Assembly (NCBI RefSeq): GCF_024707525.1
Contig: NZ_CP062233.1
Location: forward strand, 1 to 64,000
Source of the DNA: Rhizobium sp. TH2
Lineage (GTDB): Bacteria; Pseudomonadota; Alphaproteobacteria; Rhizobiales; Rhizobiaceae
Reading direction: 5' to 3'
Length of the DNA stretch: 64,000 nucleotides
In this document: positions 54,156-63,824 of the stretch, one piece after another
How the letters are laid out: each line of letters starts with the position of its first letter
Position numbering within the stretch: position 1 is the stretch's first letter
Notes under the pieces: model-generated
Told to the model about the DNA's origin: nothing
The model's database searches: none
What the model saw: the letters and a program-made list of their open reading frames with translations, nothing else
Program-made: the position numbers and the translations under genes

Positions 54156-54656
54156 TCATGCTGCCTTTTGCTTGCCCTTCGCATTGACCTTCGCTTCCGC
54201 AAGCTGCGTCAGCGCCTGGTCGGTGTTGGTCTCTTCGAGAAGAGTTGCTTCCAGCAGTTGGGCGACATCATTCTTGCCGAGCTGCATGGCCCAGGACTTC
54301 AGCGTGCCGTAACGGGCGATTTCATAATGCTCGACGGCCTGCGCGGCTGCCAGAAGGCCCGCGTCGAGTGCCTCGGAGTCCTTGAATTCCTCCATGATTT
54401 CCTGGCCCTCTTCGAGGATGCCGTCGATTGCCGGGCACGTCTTGCCGCGCGCGGGTTTGCCGAGAAGCTCGAATACCTGCACCAGCCGTTCGACTTGGCC
54501 TTCGGTCTCCTGGAGATGCTTGTCAAAGGCGGCCTTGAGGTCTTGCGATTTGGCGCCACGGCTCATCTTCTTGAGAGCGGCAATGATTTTGCGTTCGGCG
54601 TAATAGATGTCCTTGACGCCATCTGTGAACAGGTCTTCCAAAGTCTTGATGGGCAT
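54156..54656 (-). CDS. YciE/YciF-type ferritin-like protein (DUF892)
   Basis: 166 aa, complete four-helix DUF892 domain: LEDLFTDGVKDIYYAERKII, the metal-binding ExxH-type positions in QETEGQVERLVQVFE, and VEHYEIARYGTLKSWA. The family is induced by stress in many bacteria. Lysine/alanine tail at the end. The stress promoter upstream is one of the best matches. Confidence 0.9.
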   Translation of the reverse strand: MPIKTLEDLFTDGVKDIYYAERKIIAALKKMSRGAKSQDLKAAFDKHLQETEGQVERLVQVFELLGKPARGKTCPAIDGILEEGQEIMEEFKDSEALDAGLLAAAQAVEHYEIARYGTLKSWAMQLGKNDVAQLLEATLLEETNTDQALTQLAEAKVNAKGKQKAA

Positions 54657-54732
54657 GAGTGTACTCCTGACAAAAGTGGTGTTCGCCAAAACGGCGGAGT
54701 AATGTCTGGGGCGTATCCCGCGACAGCGATTC

Positions 54733-54757
54733 AACGGGAATCGGCGGCCTCAGTTCC
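54733..54757 (-). promoter_or_regulatory. EcfG/RpoE2-type stress promoter of the YciF-like gene
   Basis: Minus strand GGAAC (complement of 54753-54757), 17 bases, GTT, 77 bases before the ATG at 54656. Confidence 0.72.
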
Positions 54758-54918
54758 ACGCAGGCATAACGAATGGGCCAAGCGGGCCCGTTGTGTACGA
54801 GATCGTACACGCACAGGGAATTAAGTTGATCACGATGTCGCACGGCAGACCTGACATCGCGGGTTTCGTTGGCAGACAACTTGAATGAATGCTCCGCGCG
54901 CTACTCCAACGATCTGAG

Positions 54919-56678
54919 TCAGCTCTTGAACATCCGCACGCCATGCCGACTGAGCACCCGTTTGCCCATGGCGCCCGTATTGCGATATATTTCCTTCTCC
55001 GTGAGCTTGGACAGCGACACATCATCAGGCGAAAAATTGGCACGAAGTTTGAGTACTCCCCGGGATAAATCCAATCGACAAAAATGCAGCCGTCCGGCGC
55101 GTCCAAGACTTCGCCGCCCCGCATACTTTTGCCAAGCGTGGGAACAATCTCGGTCGCCCGTATTTTGAACAGACGCTTCAGAAAACCCCGCCACTCCCGC
55201 GCCTTTGGCTTCCGCTGTTCGGACCGATCCCGTCTGCAATTTTCAAAAGTGGTTGGGTCAGAGGGGTCCGGTATTTCATCCGCTCCGAAGCCGTCGGGAA
55301 AGCCCCCGAAGTTCAACGCCTCCCTTTCGCGGTTCTTCCAAACATCGGACCTCAGTTTTCCATCGTAGTCCGCGAAAAACCGAAAAGGCCGGCTGCTGAG
55401 GTGGTCGTCGCCCATGAAAAACAAAGGTATCTGTGGCGACAGAACAAGCATTTCCACGAGTGACATGTACAGGTTCTTCTCGAGGTTCTCGTGCAGCCGA
55501 TCGCCTCGGGCACGGTTGCCGATTTGATCGTGGTTCTGGAGAAAATGAACGTAACTTGTTGTGGGTAGTGAAGACGGATGCGGCGGCTCGATGGGCAGTA
55601 TTCGCTTGCCTTGCCTGAGGTGGCCCTGCGCCAACGTGCGGCCAGCGTTCTTCCAGGGCTCTTCGGATAACGGCCGGTAATAGCCACTGTTTTCTTTGGT
55701 GACGGCGGAGTGAATGGCATGATGGAAATCATCGTTCCAGTCGGCTTTGTATAGGCGTGTTCCGTGCTCCGTTTCCACCAGGAGGTCGGTGCCGTTGGCG
55801 GGGTTCTCGGTGATGAGATGTATCGTCCTGTCCGTCACGGCGGCATGCGTCTTGGGCGAAAGTTCCGCCAAGAAATGAACATCGCTGTCGTCATCGATCT
55901 GGTCGATCGCGTCGAGGCGCAGACCATCGAGACGATACTCGGTCAGCCAATAGATTGCGTTTTCAATGAAGAAGCGCCGGACCGGTTCATTGGCGAACGC
56001 GATCCTTGATCCCCAGGGCGTCGGGTTATCTTCGTGGAAAAATTCGGGTGCGTATTTCGACAGGAAATTCCCAGTTGGACCAATGTGGTTGTAGACGACG
56101 TCCAGAAACACCGTCAATCCCAGGCCGTGCGCCGCGTCGACAAATGCTTTGAGGTCGTCCGCGCTGCCGTAGGGATTGAATGGAGCATAATGGAAAACGC
56201 CGTCATAGCCCCAGCCGCGACGACCCGGAAAATGCGCCACCGGCATGATTTCTATAGCGGTGAAGCCGTATCAGCGAGGTCATGCAGATGGCTGATAGCT
56301 GCGCGAAAGGTTCCCTCCGGCGTAAAGGTGCCGACGTGAAACTCATAGAAGACGCGGCCGCCCCTGCCACGTCTCGTGCGTCCATCGATATTGGTTTGGA
56401 TCAATCAGGATGGATGGACCAAGCACGTCGATCTGCCACCAGGAGGCAGGATCTGGTACTGTCAAACCATCTGAGAGCACGAAGATATAATCCTGCCCGA
56501 AAGGCTGCGTGTCGATTTCAGCCTGGTGCCAGCCATCGTCCATGCGGTTCATGGAAATGTCGCGACCTCCAATCCTGAGCGCGACAGCCTTCTCGGCCGG
56601 CGCCCAAAGGCGGAATCTGGTGCCGCCGCCGGCCATGAAGGTCGGTCCACAGGTATATGCTCGCAGCTCGTCCTTCAT
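54919..56678 (-). pseudogene. treZ: Maltooligosyl trehalose trehalohydrolase (treZ), multiple frameshifts
   Basis: Readable pieces of a ~590-aa TreZ: N-terminal CBM48-like domain (FMAGGGTRFRLWAPAEKAVA), [12 protein letters not shown] in another frame, then the catalytic barrel MPVAHFPGRRGWGYDGVFHY, DVVYNHIGPTGNFLSKYAPE, GLRLDAIDQIDD and LITENPANGTD, and a C-terminal piece LSKLTEKEIYRNTGAM in yet another frame. Breaks near 56345, 56270 and 55060. Start ATG 56678 overlaps the SDR stop (ATGA). TreZ releases trehalose; inactive as read. Confidence 0.85.
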
Positions 56679-57463
56679 CTCAACAGCCCCTGGCCTCCGT
56701 CGATCCAAAGGGGCGAGCCAGTGATATGCCGCGCCTTGTCGGATACCAGGAAGAGGATCGCCGCGGCGACATCCTCGCTTCTTCCCGGTTTGCCGCCCGT
56801 GATCGGAACCTGGCCTTCCGGCCACTCGACAGGGATTGCTGTTTCCTCTTCGCCGCGCAGGGAGGTGTTATCGTCAATATTGGTTTCGATCTCTCCGGGG
56901 CAGACCGCGTTGATACGTATTCCGTGGCGCGCCAGTTCCAGGGCGAGCTGCTGAACCATTGCCACCTGCCCAGCCTTGGTCGCCGTGTATGCGGTCGCGC
57001 CGGGCGTGGTGAACGTCCGCGTTCCATTGATCGAGGACACGACTACTATCGCACCGCCACCCACCGTCTTGAGGTGGGGAACCGTCGTGTGAATCGTGAG
57101 ATATGTTCCCCTGAGATTGACAGCGAATGTACGGTCCCACTCGTCCGGCTTGAGGTCGTCGATCGGAGCCCATACGCCGTTGATCCCCGCATTGGCGATC
57201 ACAACATCTAGCCTTCCGAATCCCGCGATGAGATGCTCGACTGCCTTGCGCATTTCGCTTTCGACGGAAATATCCGCCTTCAGCGCGGTCGCAATGAACC
57301 CGAGCGCCTTCAGTTCGCCGGCAAGAGGAATGACATCCTCGAGGTTGTTGCCGAGCAGCCCGACCGCATATCCGTCTGCGGCAAGCGCTGTTGCCGTCGC
57401 TTTGCCGATACCAGATCCGGCTCCGGTCACAAGCGCGACCTTGCGGCCCTCATCGAGTTTCAT
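56675..57463 (-). CDS. Short-chain dehydrogenase/reductase
   Basis: 262 aa SDR: TGAGSGIGKATATALA, NAGINGV, the serine in VVSSINGTRTF, catalytic YTATKAG, and the C-terminal GSPLWIDGGQGLL usual in sugar- or polyol-active SDRs. Coupled by ATGA to the treZ remnant, hence once part of a sugar-metabolism unit. Intact. Confidence 0.9.
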   Translation of the reverse strand: MKLDEGRKVALVTGAGSGIGKATATALAADGYAVGLLGNNLEDVIPLAGELKALGFIATALKADISVESEMRKAVEHLIAGFGRLDVVIANAGINGVWAPIDDLKPDEWDRTFAVNLRGTYLTIHTTVPHLKTVGGGAIVVVSSINGTRTFTTPGATAYTATKAGQVAMVQQLALELARHGIRINAVCPGEIETNIDDNTSLRGEEETAIPVEWPEGQVPITGGKPGRSEDVAAAILFLVSDKARHITGSPLWIDGGQGLLR

Positions 57464-57535
57464 TTCGAGCCTCCAGGGGTTTGCGATCGCTGGCCGATGG
57501 TTCGGCCAACGCTGTTAAACCGATGTGAATAATAG

Positions 57536-59695
57536 CTAGTCGCTACTTCGGGGGGGCATCGACGCTTTGCCGAGTTTGACGCTCGGCTCCCGTGCCCAGA
57601 CACGGAGTTTTCCCAGATCTTCAACGAAGGTTGCGAGGCTCTCGCCGGGAAGCTCAATCGTCCCCTGATCCAGCTTATCCGCGATGCCAGCCACTTGTAG
57701 GAGCGGCCTAGCGTCGCCAACATAACCTATAAACTTGCAATGCTGGAATGCGTCGGCGACGAAATCCCGCGCCGCCGCCTCGTTGACGAGGTCGTCGACT
57801 GCGGGAGCAGCGATGAGCAAAGCAACGGCGTCGAAGAGCACCGATGGGCCGCCGTCGATCATGTGGTTGGCAGGAACCCAACTCCCATTGGAGGCGGTTA
57901 CACCGCCGACCTTGGGCGCAATGAGTTCGAACTGCGCCTTTGCGGCAACAATGGCATCCTGAAGACCCTTGAGCAGATTGGCATCTACTCCATCCGAAAT
58001 CAGGATGCCGAGCTTTCGGCCTTCAAAGCGTTTCGGTCCGCGTTCGACGATGCTGAGCGCGGGTGACGGGTCTAGGTCCTGCCGCGTGGGCATGGCAGCA
58101 TCGGCAGCCTTCGGCATCGATTGAAAGCCGAGTTTCTGCGCCACAGCGTTGGCCAGGGTCTCATCGATGTTCATAAGATGCGACACCACGCGCTCGCGGA
58201 TGACAGGTGTTTCCACCTTGCTCAGCTCGAATGTCAGAGCCATCTGGATATGACGCTGTTCCGGTGGGGTCTGACTGATGTAGAACTGCCGCGCCTGACT
58301 GTAATGGTCGGCGAAGCTTTCTGGCCGCAGTCGTACTTTCTGTCCCTGCTCCTCGGCAGGAAAATGCGTGAAGCCGCTGATCGGAGACTCTCTTGGTCCT
58401 TCGCCCCAAGAGTTCGGCTGATAGTTCACGCGCCCGACCGGATTGCGCATTGTCATGTGGCCGTCCTGCTGGAAATGATGCATCGGACACTTCGGCGCAT
58501 TGATCGGGATATGGGTGAAGTTCGGGCCACCAAGCCGCTTGAGCTGCGTGTCGAGGTAGCTGAAGTTGCGACCTTGGAGCAGCGGATCGTTGGAAAAATC
58601 GATGCCGGGCGGCACGTTCTGGGTCATGAACGCCACCTGCTCCGTCTCGGCGAAGAAGTTGTCCGGCATGCGGTCGAGGACAAGGCGGCCGACTGGCTTG
58701 GCAGGCAGGATTTCTTCCGGAATGATTTTGGTGGGATCAAGAATGTCGAAATCGAAGTTGTCGGCAAAGTCCTGATCGAAGAGCTGCAGACAGAGTTCCC
58801 ATTCCGGGAAATTGCCAGACTTGATGGCGTTCCAAAGGTCGCGGCGGTGGAAGTCCGGATCGGCACCGTTGATCTTGACGGCTTCGTTCCAAGCGACAGA
58901 CTGGAGGCCCAGCTTCGGCTTCCAATGGAATTTGACGAAAGTCGACTCGCCTTTTGCGTTCACGAGCCTGAATGTGTGAACCCCAAAGCCTTCCATAAAG
59001 CGGAACGAGCGAGGGATCGCGCGATCGGACATCACCCACATGATCATGTGCATGCTTTCGGGTGTCAGGCTGATGAAGTCCCAGAAATTGTCATGCGCGC
59101 TCTGGGCCTGCGGAAATGCGCGGTCCGGTTCCTGCTGGACCGCATGCACCATGTCAGGAAACTTGATTGGGTCCTGGATGAAGAAGACCGGTATGTTATT
59201 GCCGACAAGATCCCAGTTTCCCTCCTGCGTGTATAGCTTCACCGCGAAGCCGCGAACGTCACGTGCCAGATCGAACGAGCCCTTGTTTCCGGCAACTGTC
59301 GAGAAGCGGACGAAGGCCGGCGTCTTCTCACCGGGCCGCTGGAACAAGTCGGCGCGCGTGTAGGCGGCAAGCGACTCATAGGTTTCGAAAAAACCGTGCG
59401 CGCCGTAACCACGGGCATGCACAACGCGCTCGGGAATGCGCTCATGATCGAAGTGGAAAATCTTCTCACGGAAATGAAAATCGTCCACGAGAAGAGGGCC
59501 GCGCGCTCCGAGCCTGAGAGAGTTCTGATCGTCCGCGACCGGGCCTCCCTGGGCGGTCGTCAAGATAGGATATCCATCTTCGGCGACCTGATGAAGTTCC
59601 CCTCCATCTCCCCTCGACAGCGTCTGGTCGTGGATCACCGCCTCACCGCTGGCGGACTTTTTCGGTGATAAGTTTGGCGAAATTTTCTTGGCCAT
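57536..59695 (-). CDS. katE: Large-subunit catalase, HPII (KatE) type
   Basis: 719 aa monofunctional haem catalase breaking down hydrogen peroxide. Catalytic His in [18 protein letters not shown] near 92, Asn region [15 protein letters not shown], proximal haem Tyr in [15 protein letters not shown] near 377. A C-terminal class-I-glutaminase-like (PfpI) domain from ~560 ([17 protein letters not shown]) is typical of KatE. ATG 59695 is chosen over in-frame upstream codons because the promoter lies between. Confidence 0.96.
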   Translation of the reverse strand: MAKKISPNLSPKKSASGEAVIHDQTLSRGDGGELHQVAEDGYPILTTAQGGPVADDQNSLRLGARGPLLVDDFHFREKIFHFDHERIPERVVHARGYGAHGFFETYESLAAYTRADLFQRPGEKTPAFVRFSTVAGNKGSFDLARDVRGFAVKLYTQEGNWDLVGNNIPVFFIQDPIKFPDMVHAVQQEPDRAFPQAQSAHDNFWDFISLTPESMHMIMWVMSDRAIPRSFRFMEGFGVHTFRLVNAKGESTFVKFHWKPKLGLQSVAWNEAVKINGADPDFHRRDLWNAIKSGNFPEWELCLQLFDQDFADNFDFDILDPTKIIPEEILPAKPVGRLVLDRMPDNFFAETEQVAFMTQNVPPGIDFSNDPLLQGRNFSYLDTQLKRLGGPNFTHIPINAPKCPMHHFQQDGHMTMRNPVGRVNYQPNSWGEGPRESPISGFTHFPAEEQGQKVRLRPESFADHYSQARQFYISQTPPEQRHIQMALTFELSKVETPVIRERVVSHLMNIDETLANAVAQKLGFQSMPKAADAAMPTRQDLDPSPALSIVERGPKRFEGRKLGILISDGVDANLLKGLQDAIVAAKAQFELIAPKVGGVTASNGSWVPANHMIDGGPSVLFDAVALLIAAPAVDDLVNEAAARDFVADAFQHCKFIGYVGDARPLLQVAGIADKLDQGTIELPGESLATFVEDLGKLRVWAREPSVKLGKASMPPRSSD

Positions 59696-59735
59696 TGGAA
59701 CGCTCCCAGGTTGCGCATAATTCGCTGGAGTCGAA

Positions 59736-59760
59736 AACACCGAAATGCGTGACAAGTTCC
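59736..59760 (-). promoter_or_regulatory. EcfG/RpoE2-type stress promoter of katE
   Basis: Minus strand GGAAC (complement of 59756-59760), 18 bases, TT, 41 bases before the ATG at 59695. Confidence 0.7.
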
Positions 59761-60106
59761 TGAGCGATACCGCACACTCGAACGTCCGGTTTTGCGACGG
59801 TGCGCGGCGAGCCGTCGACGACGGACAATCTCGGGAAACGATGAGGTCTGAGCGCCGGAGTTTTTTTCGAGTCTTGATTGGAATCGAGCTTCCAACCCTG
59901 CGAGGCGGACCTCTCGCAGATGGGTTGGTGTCCGTGTCAAAGGATCTATGGCGACGGTCGGCTCGCCGACCGAGTTTCCAGAGGGCACAGGCAGAGGCCG
60001 GCGATTGCAACATACGATCGACTTGCCCTGGAAACGGGGCAGCCTCCATCGCTGATGGAAAGCACGCTGCTGAAGAACTCTCCGTTTCTGGCTGACTTCG
60101 GAGTGG
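59761..60106. other. Spacer upstream of katE
   Basis: About 345 bases, no supported gene. Confidence 0.45.
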
Positions 60107-60301
60107 TCAGTCGCTGTTAGTCTGGTTGCGAAAGTCGAAGCCTGGGTGAGGCGAAGTCTTCTTGTCCGACGTGTACAAGGTGGCATCATCGTAGCCCGTG
60201 ACTTTAGTGGGGATCGCATTCGCCACGCCGTCGCTGTTGGCAGCGGCTTGCGACTTAGCGAAATGTCCGCGTGCGTCAGCCTCGATTTCTTTTTTCGACA
60301 T
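60107..60301 (-). CDS. Small hydrophilic protein
   Basis: 64 aa (MSKKEIEADARGHFAKSQAA, then NAIPTKVTGYDDATLYTSDK), without membrane segments. It overlaps the end of the DUF2934 gene by 26 bases, so it is probably its operon partner under the same stress promoter. Function unknown. Confidence 0.6.
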   Translation of the reverse strand: MSKKEIEADARGHFAKSQAAANSDGVANAIPTKVTGYDDATLYTSDKKTSPHPGFDFRNQTNSD

Positions 60302-60503
60302 TACGTTTGTTCACTGACGAGTTCGGCTGGGCGAGCGACTGTGGCCCCGTCGTCACGACGGTGGTTTCCACTGGTCGCCCCGCAGGGCGGATGAGCTCCT
60401 CCAGAGCTTTCTGCCAATGGGACTCATGTTCGCCATCGGGCCGCCCGTCACGTTCCCAGATTTGATAGGCGCGCAGCCTTACCGCTTCTTCGCTATCGTC
60501 CAT
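60276..60503 (-). CDS. DUF2934 protein
   Basis: 75 aa with the DUF2934 core RLRAYQIWERDGRPDGEHES and HWQKALEEL near residues 8-37, a short helical hairpin common in stress clusters. GGAGG lies shortly before ATG 60503. Role unknown. Confidence 0.82.
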   Translation of the reverse strand: MDDSEEAVRLRAYQIWERDGRPDGEHESHWQKALEELIRPAGRPVETTVVTTGPQSLAQPNSSVNKRNVEKRNRG

Positions 60504-60526
60504 CGGAGCCTCCGTTCGGCGAAAAT

Positions 60527-60551
60527 AACCGGGAAACCTCATGTATGTTCC
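60527..60551 (-). promoter_or_regulatory. EcfG/RpoE2-type stress promoter of the DUF2934 operon
   Basis: Minus strand GGAAC (complement of 60547-60551), 17 bases, GTT, 24 bases before the ATG at 60503. Confidence 0.7.
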
Positions 60552-61152
60552 TATTGAAACGGTGCAAGACAACGACCGTACGGTATCGCACTAAAAGTCG
60601 GTTTACAGCAAAGGCCAGTTTTGCCACTCTGGTTTCCGCTAGGCTTCTCCCCTGATTTTGCACTGCCCTTATTCCTCAAAAGGGGACCATTCCCCGCGAG
60701 CCGGGATTCATCGTTGACCGATGGCGGACGTGCTGTGGCGGCGAACGATCAATCGACTCCGAACCCGTGTCGTGTCATGATCGCAAAGGCTTCGTAGGGT
60801 GCAGATCGACAAAGAACCACTTTCGACTTCTCTCCCTGTTCCGGTTGAGCATCGGCTTCGACCGCTCGCCCTCGCTTTTGCCATCTTGTGCATTCCATTG
60901 CTCGGCGCCATGCGGTTGGCATTGGATTATATCCGGGCGTTGAATTTACACCGCGAAATTCGCGGAAACCTTAATGTCGCTCTCGTCGATAGCGTACCGA
61001 AAGCGTCCGTTCGCTCCCGTGTATGAACCATGGATGGGCCGGCTATACCCCAAGCGCCCTGATGCGCCCGCGCGCCCTCGCGGCGGCTTGCTGGTTCGGC
61101 CACCCACGCTTGACTCGAGAAGGACACCGGATCGTACGAAACAACCGGACAG
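60552..61152. other. Spacer without a supported gene
   Basis: About 600 bases. Short frames on both strands are arginine/proline-rich and lack ribosome sites. Confidence 0.4.
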
Positions 61153-61177
61153 GGAACTTAAACCATCCTCCGAAATT
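61153..61177 (+). promoter_or_regulatory. EcfG/RpoE2-type stress promoter before a gene remnant
   Basis: GGAAC (61153-61157), 18 bases, TT, 30 bases before ATG 61207, the same distance as for the intact DUF4142 gene at 63178. Confidence 0.55.
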
Positions 61178-61206
61178 ACGACGGCACACCGATCGGAGAT
61201 AAGGGA

Positions 61207-61300
61207 ATGAAGCGCTCTCAGGTCTTAACAACCACTGTGGCCCTGGTAACCTTGCCTGCCCGGGTTGCGCCCAATGTGTTCTCGCAATTGCGCGTGAAGA
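61207..61300 (+). pseudogene. Signal-peptide remnant of a DUF4142-type gene
   Basis: MKRSQVLTTTVALVTLPARV resembles the leader of the intact DUF4142 protein at 63178 (MNRRHMLKTTVALAALPAML) in sequence and length, and GGAGATAAGGGA precedes the ATG. The mature domain does not follow; the frame runs into unrelated sequence. Confidence 0.45.
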
Positions 61301-61388
61301 ACGGCAGAAGCCAGACTATAAGAAATCCGGGAACAGTCAGTCGTCCGTTGGCGATGGGCAAGTCGTCACAACAGGATAGGACAGCGCT

Positions 61389-61580
61389 ATGACTAACGAA
61401 AAGGATCTTGGCCATCCAAAAACCACCGAAGGCTCCGGGAAGTTTCACCAACCCGTGTTGAGGGGCGACAATGCCCTCCACATCGATCCAGAGACGAAGC
61501 TACCGATGGTCAAAACCGTCCAGCCGCCAAACGGTGGATCGCCGGGCACAAATGCCCAAACGCCGGACCTGAAAGACTGA
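61389..61580 (+). CDS. Small hydrophilic protein
   Basis: 63 aa, proline/asparagine-rich and probably disordered (MTNEKDLGHPKTTEGSGKFH, then KTVQPPNGGSPGTNAQTPDL). Composition recalls small stress-induced hydrophilic proteins. Ribosome site weak (AGGACAG). Confidence 0.5.
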   Translation: MTNEKDLGHPKTTEGSGKFHQPVLRGDNALHIDPETKLPMVKTVQPPNGGSPGTNAQTPDLKD

Positions 61581-62221
61581 GCGCACTATTACCCACCGCG
61601 CCCTCGATGATCCGGAAAGATCGAACTCAAGTCGGCCTTCGATGACCGCGTCTCTGAATTGCTGGACGAGCCAACAATGCAGGCTATAGCACTGACGAGG
61701 CGATCGAACCTTCGCGGGACGGGGTTGAAAATCAGGCCGTTATAGCGGGCAAAGACCCTGATCCGGCAAATGCCCAAGCAACTAAATGACCTACTAGCCG
61801 GCATCATCATGGCAGAAGAAAATCTCGATGGCGGCGGACGTGGCTGGATGAGATCGATTTGAATGGTGAACCGTTCGAGGACTATCGCGCGTTCGATCGC
61901 GATATCTATGGCGGTAGAAGCCGCGAGTTCGCATGCCTCGTACAGCCGTGCTGATTCGTGCCCTGACAACGCCGTGACCAGTCACGAATTCCATTTCAGA
62001 TTATAGCCGCGCGATCAGTGAATCTCGATCCTTCTGATTGGTTTCAGGGATACGGATGGCGTCTGACACCAAATAGCGTGTCTGAGCGTGGGACCATCCG
62101 CGCTTTTTACTTCATCGGCATATTACAACATCTTGGGAGGAGTGGAGCCCAGCCGCCGAAGCAGCCGGGCAAGTCTGAGGTTTGGACGGCGCATGAACGC
62201 GCTACGATATTGACAGTTCCT
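61581..62221. other. Spacer without a supported gene
   Basis: About 640 bases. Plus-frame fragments such as DPDPANAQATK are too short to assign; the minus-strand frame 61589-61969 has no family signature. Confidence 0.4.
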
Positions 62222-62428
62222 TCAGGTCCTAAATGTCTCGCGAGCCATCCGCTCGCATGCTTCGAAGAGACGATCGGGATCGGTCTCACCCGCTTGATAG
62301 GTATGTAAACAGTAGCTGGCAAACTGCTGCTGTCTCACAATGTCTCGGCTGAACCAAGGTTCGCCCGCAAGCCGCTTGAACACGCCATGAACAATATCGA
62401 ACTGCTCTGGCTGCAACGGTGTATTCAT
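62222..62428 (-). CDS. Hypothetical small protein
   Basis: 68 aa, helical (LQPEQFDIVHGVFKRLAGEP, then QQQFASYCLHTYQAGETDPD and LFEACERMARETF). Similar proteins occur in many rhizobia, often near stress genes (from memory). Function unknown. Confidence 0.65.
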   Translation of the reverse strand: MNTPLQPEQFDIVHGVFKRLAGEPWFSRDIVRQQQFASYCLHTYQAGETDPDRLFEACERMARETFRT

Positions 62429-62787
62429 CTTCCCGCCCCCGCTTGAGATGACGTACATTATCTACTTACTTCAGAAATCGGCAATCAGAATGGCAGCGTT
62501 CGATCCTGAGAGTATATCGTTCCAATAGCGGTGAATCAGGCCCAGCACAAAACCGAGCCATGGCGTTTTACGGTCCCGTCCCTGAAACACGGCAGACCGA
62601 AATCTGCAAAACCGCCTGCCAAGATGTCGCACCGAGAGGCTCCAGAACAGCAACTGACCTGTGAGACCGACGCGTGTCAGCGCACCGAATGCCGGCTCTT
62701 GTACGGTTCCGGACTGAGACGAAACCTACTCACGTGTCCTCTGTTATTGGCGCGGGGAATCATCCCCTTTCCATGAGGAGTAAGAAA
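62429..62787. other. Spacer upstream of the KGG gene
   Basis: About 360 bases without a supported gene; I found no GGAAC-type promoter with correct spacing for the KGG gene. Confidence 0.45.
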
Positions 62788-63018
62788 ATGGCAAATCAAG
62801 GTGGAAACCAAGCTGGTAACCAAGGTGGTAACAATCAAGGTGGCAGCCAGGGCGGCGATACGTCCAAGCGCGGCTTTGCTTCGATGGATGATGACAAGCA
62901 GAAAGAGATCGCCAGCAAGGGTGGTCAGGCTTCCGGTGGAAACTTCAAGAATGATCCTGAACGCGCTTCGGAGGCTGGTAAAGAGGGTGGCGAGAATTCC
63001 AACGGCGGCAATCGCTGA
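62788..63018 (+). CDS. KGG-motif general stress protein
   Basis: 76 aa, glycine/glutamine/asparagine-rich and disordered. Two KGG-type repeats: GFASMDDDKQKEIASKGGQA and GGNFKNDPERASEAGKEGGE, the con-10/YciG pattern found in desiccation- and stationary-phase proteins. GAGGAG lies seven bases before the ATG. Confidence 0.9.
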   Translation: MANQGGNQAGNQGGNNQGGSQGGDTSKRGFASMDDDKQKEIASKGGQASGGNFKNDPERASEAGKEGGENSNGGNR

Positions 63019-63123
63019 CCGTCAGCAATCGTGACCACGGATGTACTCGCACGATTGCGCGCAGGGCCGAGACCCCGTGACAACTAACATGGCAAAGCGA
63101 CCGAGCTGGTCCGCTACCGTACA

Positions 63124-63148
63124 GGAACCTTCGTGCGATGAGGAGGTT
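63124..63148 (+). promoter_or_regulatory. EcfG/RpoE2-type stress promoter of the DUF4142 gene
   Basis: GGAAC (63124-63128), 17 bases, GTT, 30 bases before ATG 63178. Confidence 0.7.
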
Positions 63149-63177
63149 ATCGATCCCGCCACAACAGGAGAACATCG

Positions 63178-63726
63178 ATGAACCGCAGACATATGCTCAA
63201 GACTACCGTCGCGCTGGCCGCCCTCCCCGCCATGCTCGCCTCCGTCGCCCGTGCGCAGGGCACCGCTATGACGCCCGAAAAGAAGCATGCCGAGGACACC
63301 AAGAAGGCCGGATCGCTGTCGCTTGCGACCAGCCGTGTCGCCCAAGAGAAGGCCACCGACCCGATGGTGAAGGCTTTCGCGGGATGGGAAGTCGCTGAAC
63401 AGGAGACAATCGCCGACATCCTGAAATCGATGGAGTCTGAGGGCAAAGCTGAAGGCGCGTTGAAGCCTCCGTCCGATTCCGAAGTGGAGGCCATGCTGGA
63501 TGCAGAGGGCAAGGCAACGCTCGACAAACTCAAGGCAGCTTCAGGCGCCGAGTTCGACCACGCCTATGTTGCCGCGCAGCTTGATGGGCATAGGAAGCTT
63601 CTCGCGATCCAGGAAGAATACCTGAAGGTCGGGCAGAACCGCGAGCGCCTGAGCGTGACCAAGCTGGCTCGTGGCCAAATCAAGGAACATATCGATCACC
63701 TGCAGATGATGACGGATGCGAAGTGA
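63178..63726 (+). CDS. DUF4142 protein with twin-arginine-like leader
   Basis: 182 aa. Leader MNRRHMLKTTVALAALPAML ending near ARA suggests export, possibly by the Tat route (two arginines before a hydrophobic stretch). The domain follows: SLSLATSRVAQEKATDPMVK, FAGWEVAEQETIADILKSME, AYVAAQLDGHRKLLAIQEEY. Third readable member of the family here, clearly diverged from the copies at 28 and 49.5 kb. Function unknown. Confidence 0.88.
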   Translation: MNRRHMLKTTVALAALPAMLASVARAQGTAMTPEKKHAEDTKKAGSLSLATSRVAQEKATDPMVKAFAGWEVAEQETIADILKSMESEGKAEGALKPPSDSEVEAMLDAEGKATLDKLKAASGAEFDHAYVAAQLDGHRKLLAIQEEYLKVGQNRERLSVTKLARGQIKEHIDHLQMMTDAK

Positions 63727-63824
63727 GCCCACGGCAAGAGCCGGACGGCCGTCATAGCTGCGCCATGCTCATGCATATCCGATCTCGCGCTCAGCGCCGG
63801 GTCGGACCCACGGCACCTTCTCTA

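Noticed and set aside
61326..61355. GGAAC with GTT upstream of the gene at 61389
   Set aside because: The spacer is only 12 bases, outside the accepted range.
62222..62513. Stress-type promoter for the gene ending at 62222
   Set aside because: GGAAC is present on the minus strand near 62510 but no TT lies at the required distance.
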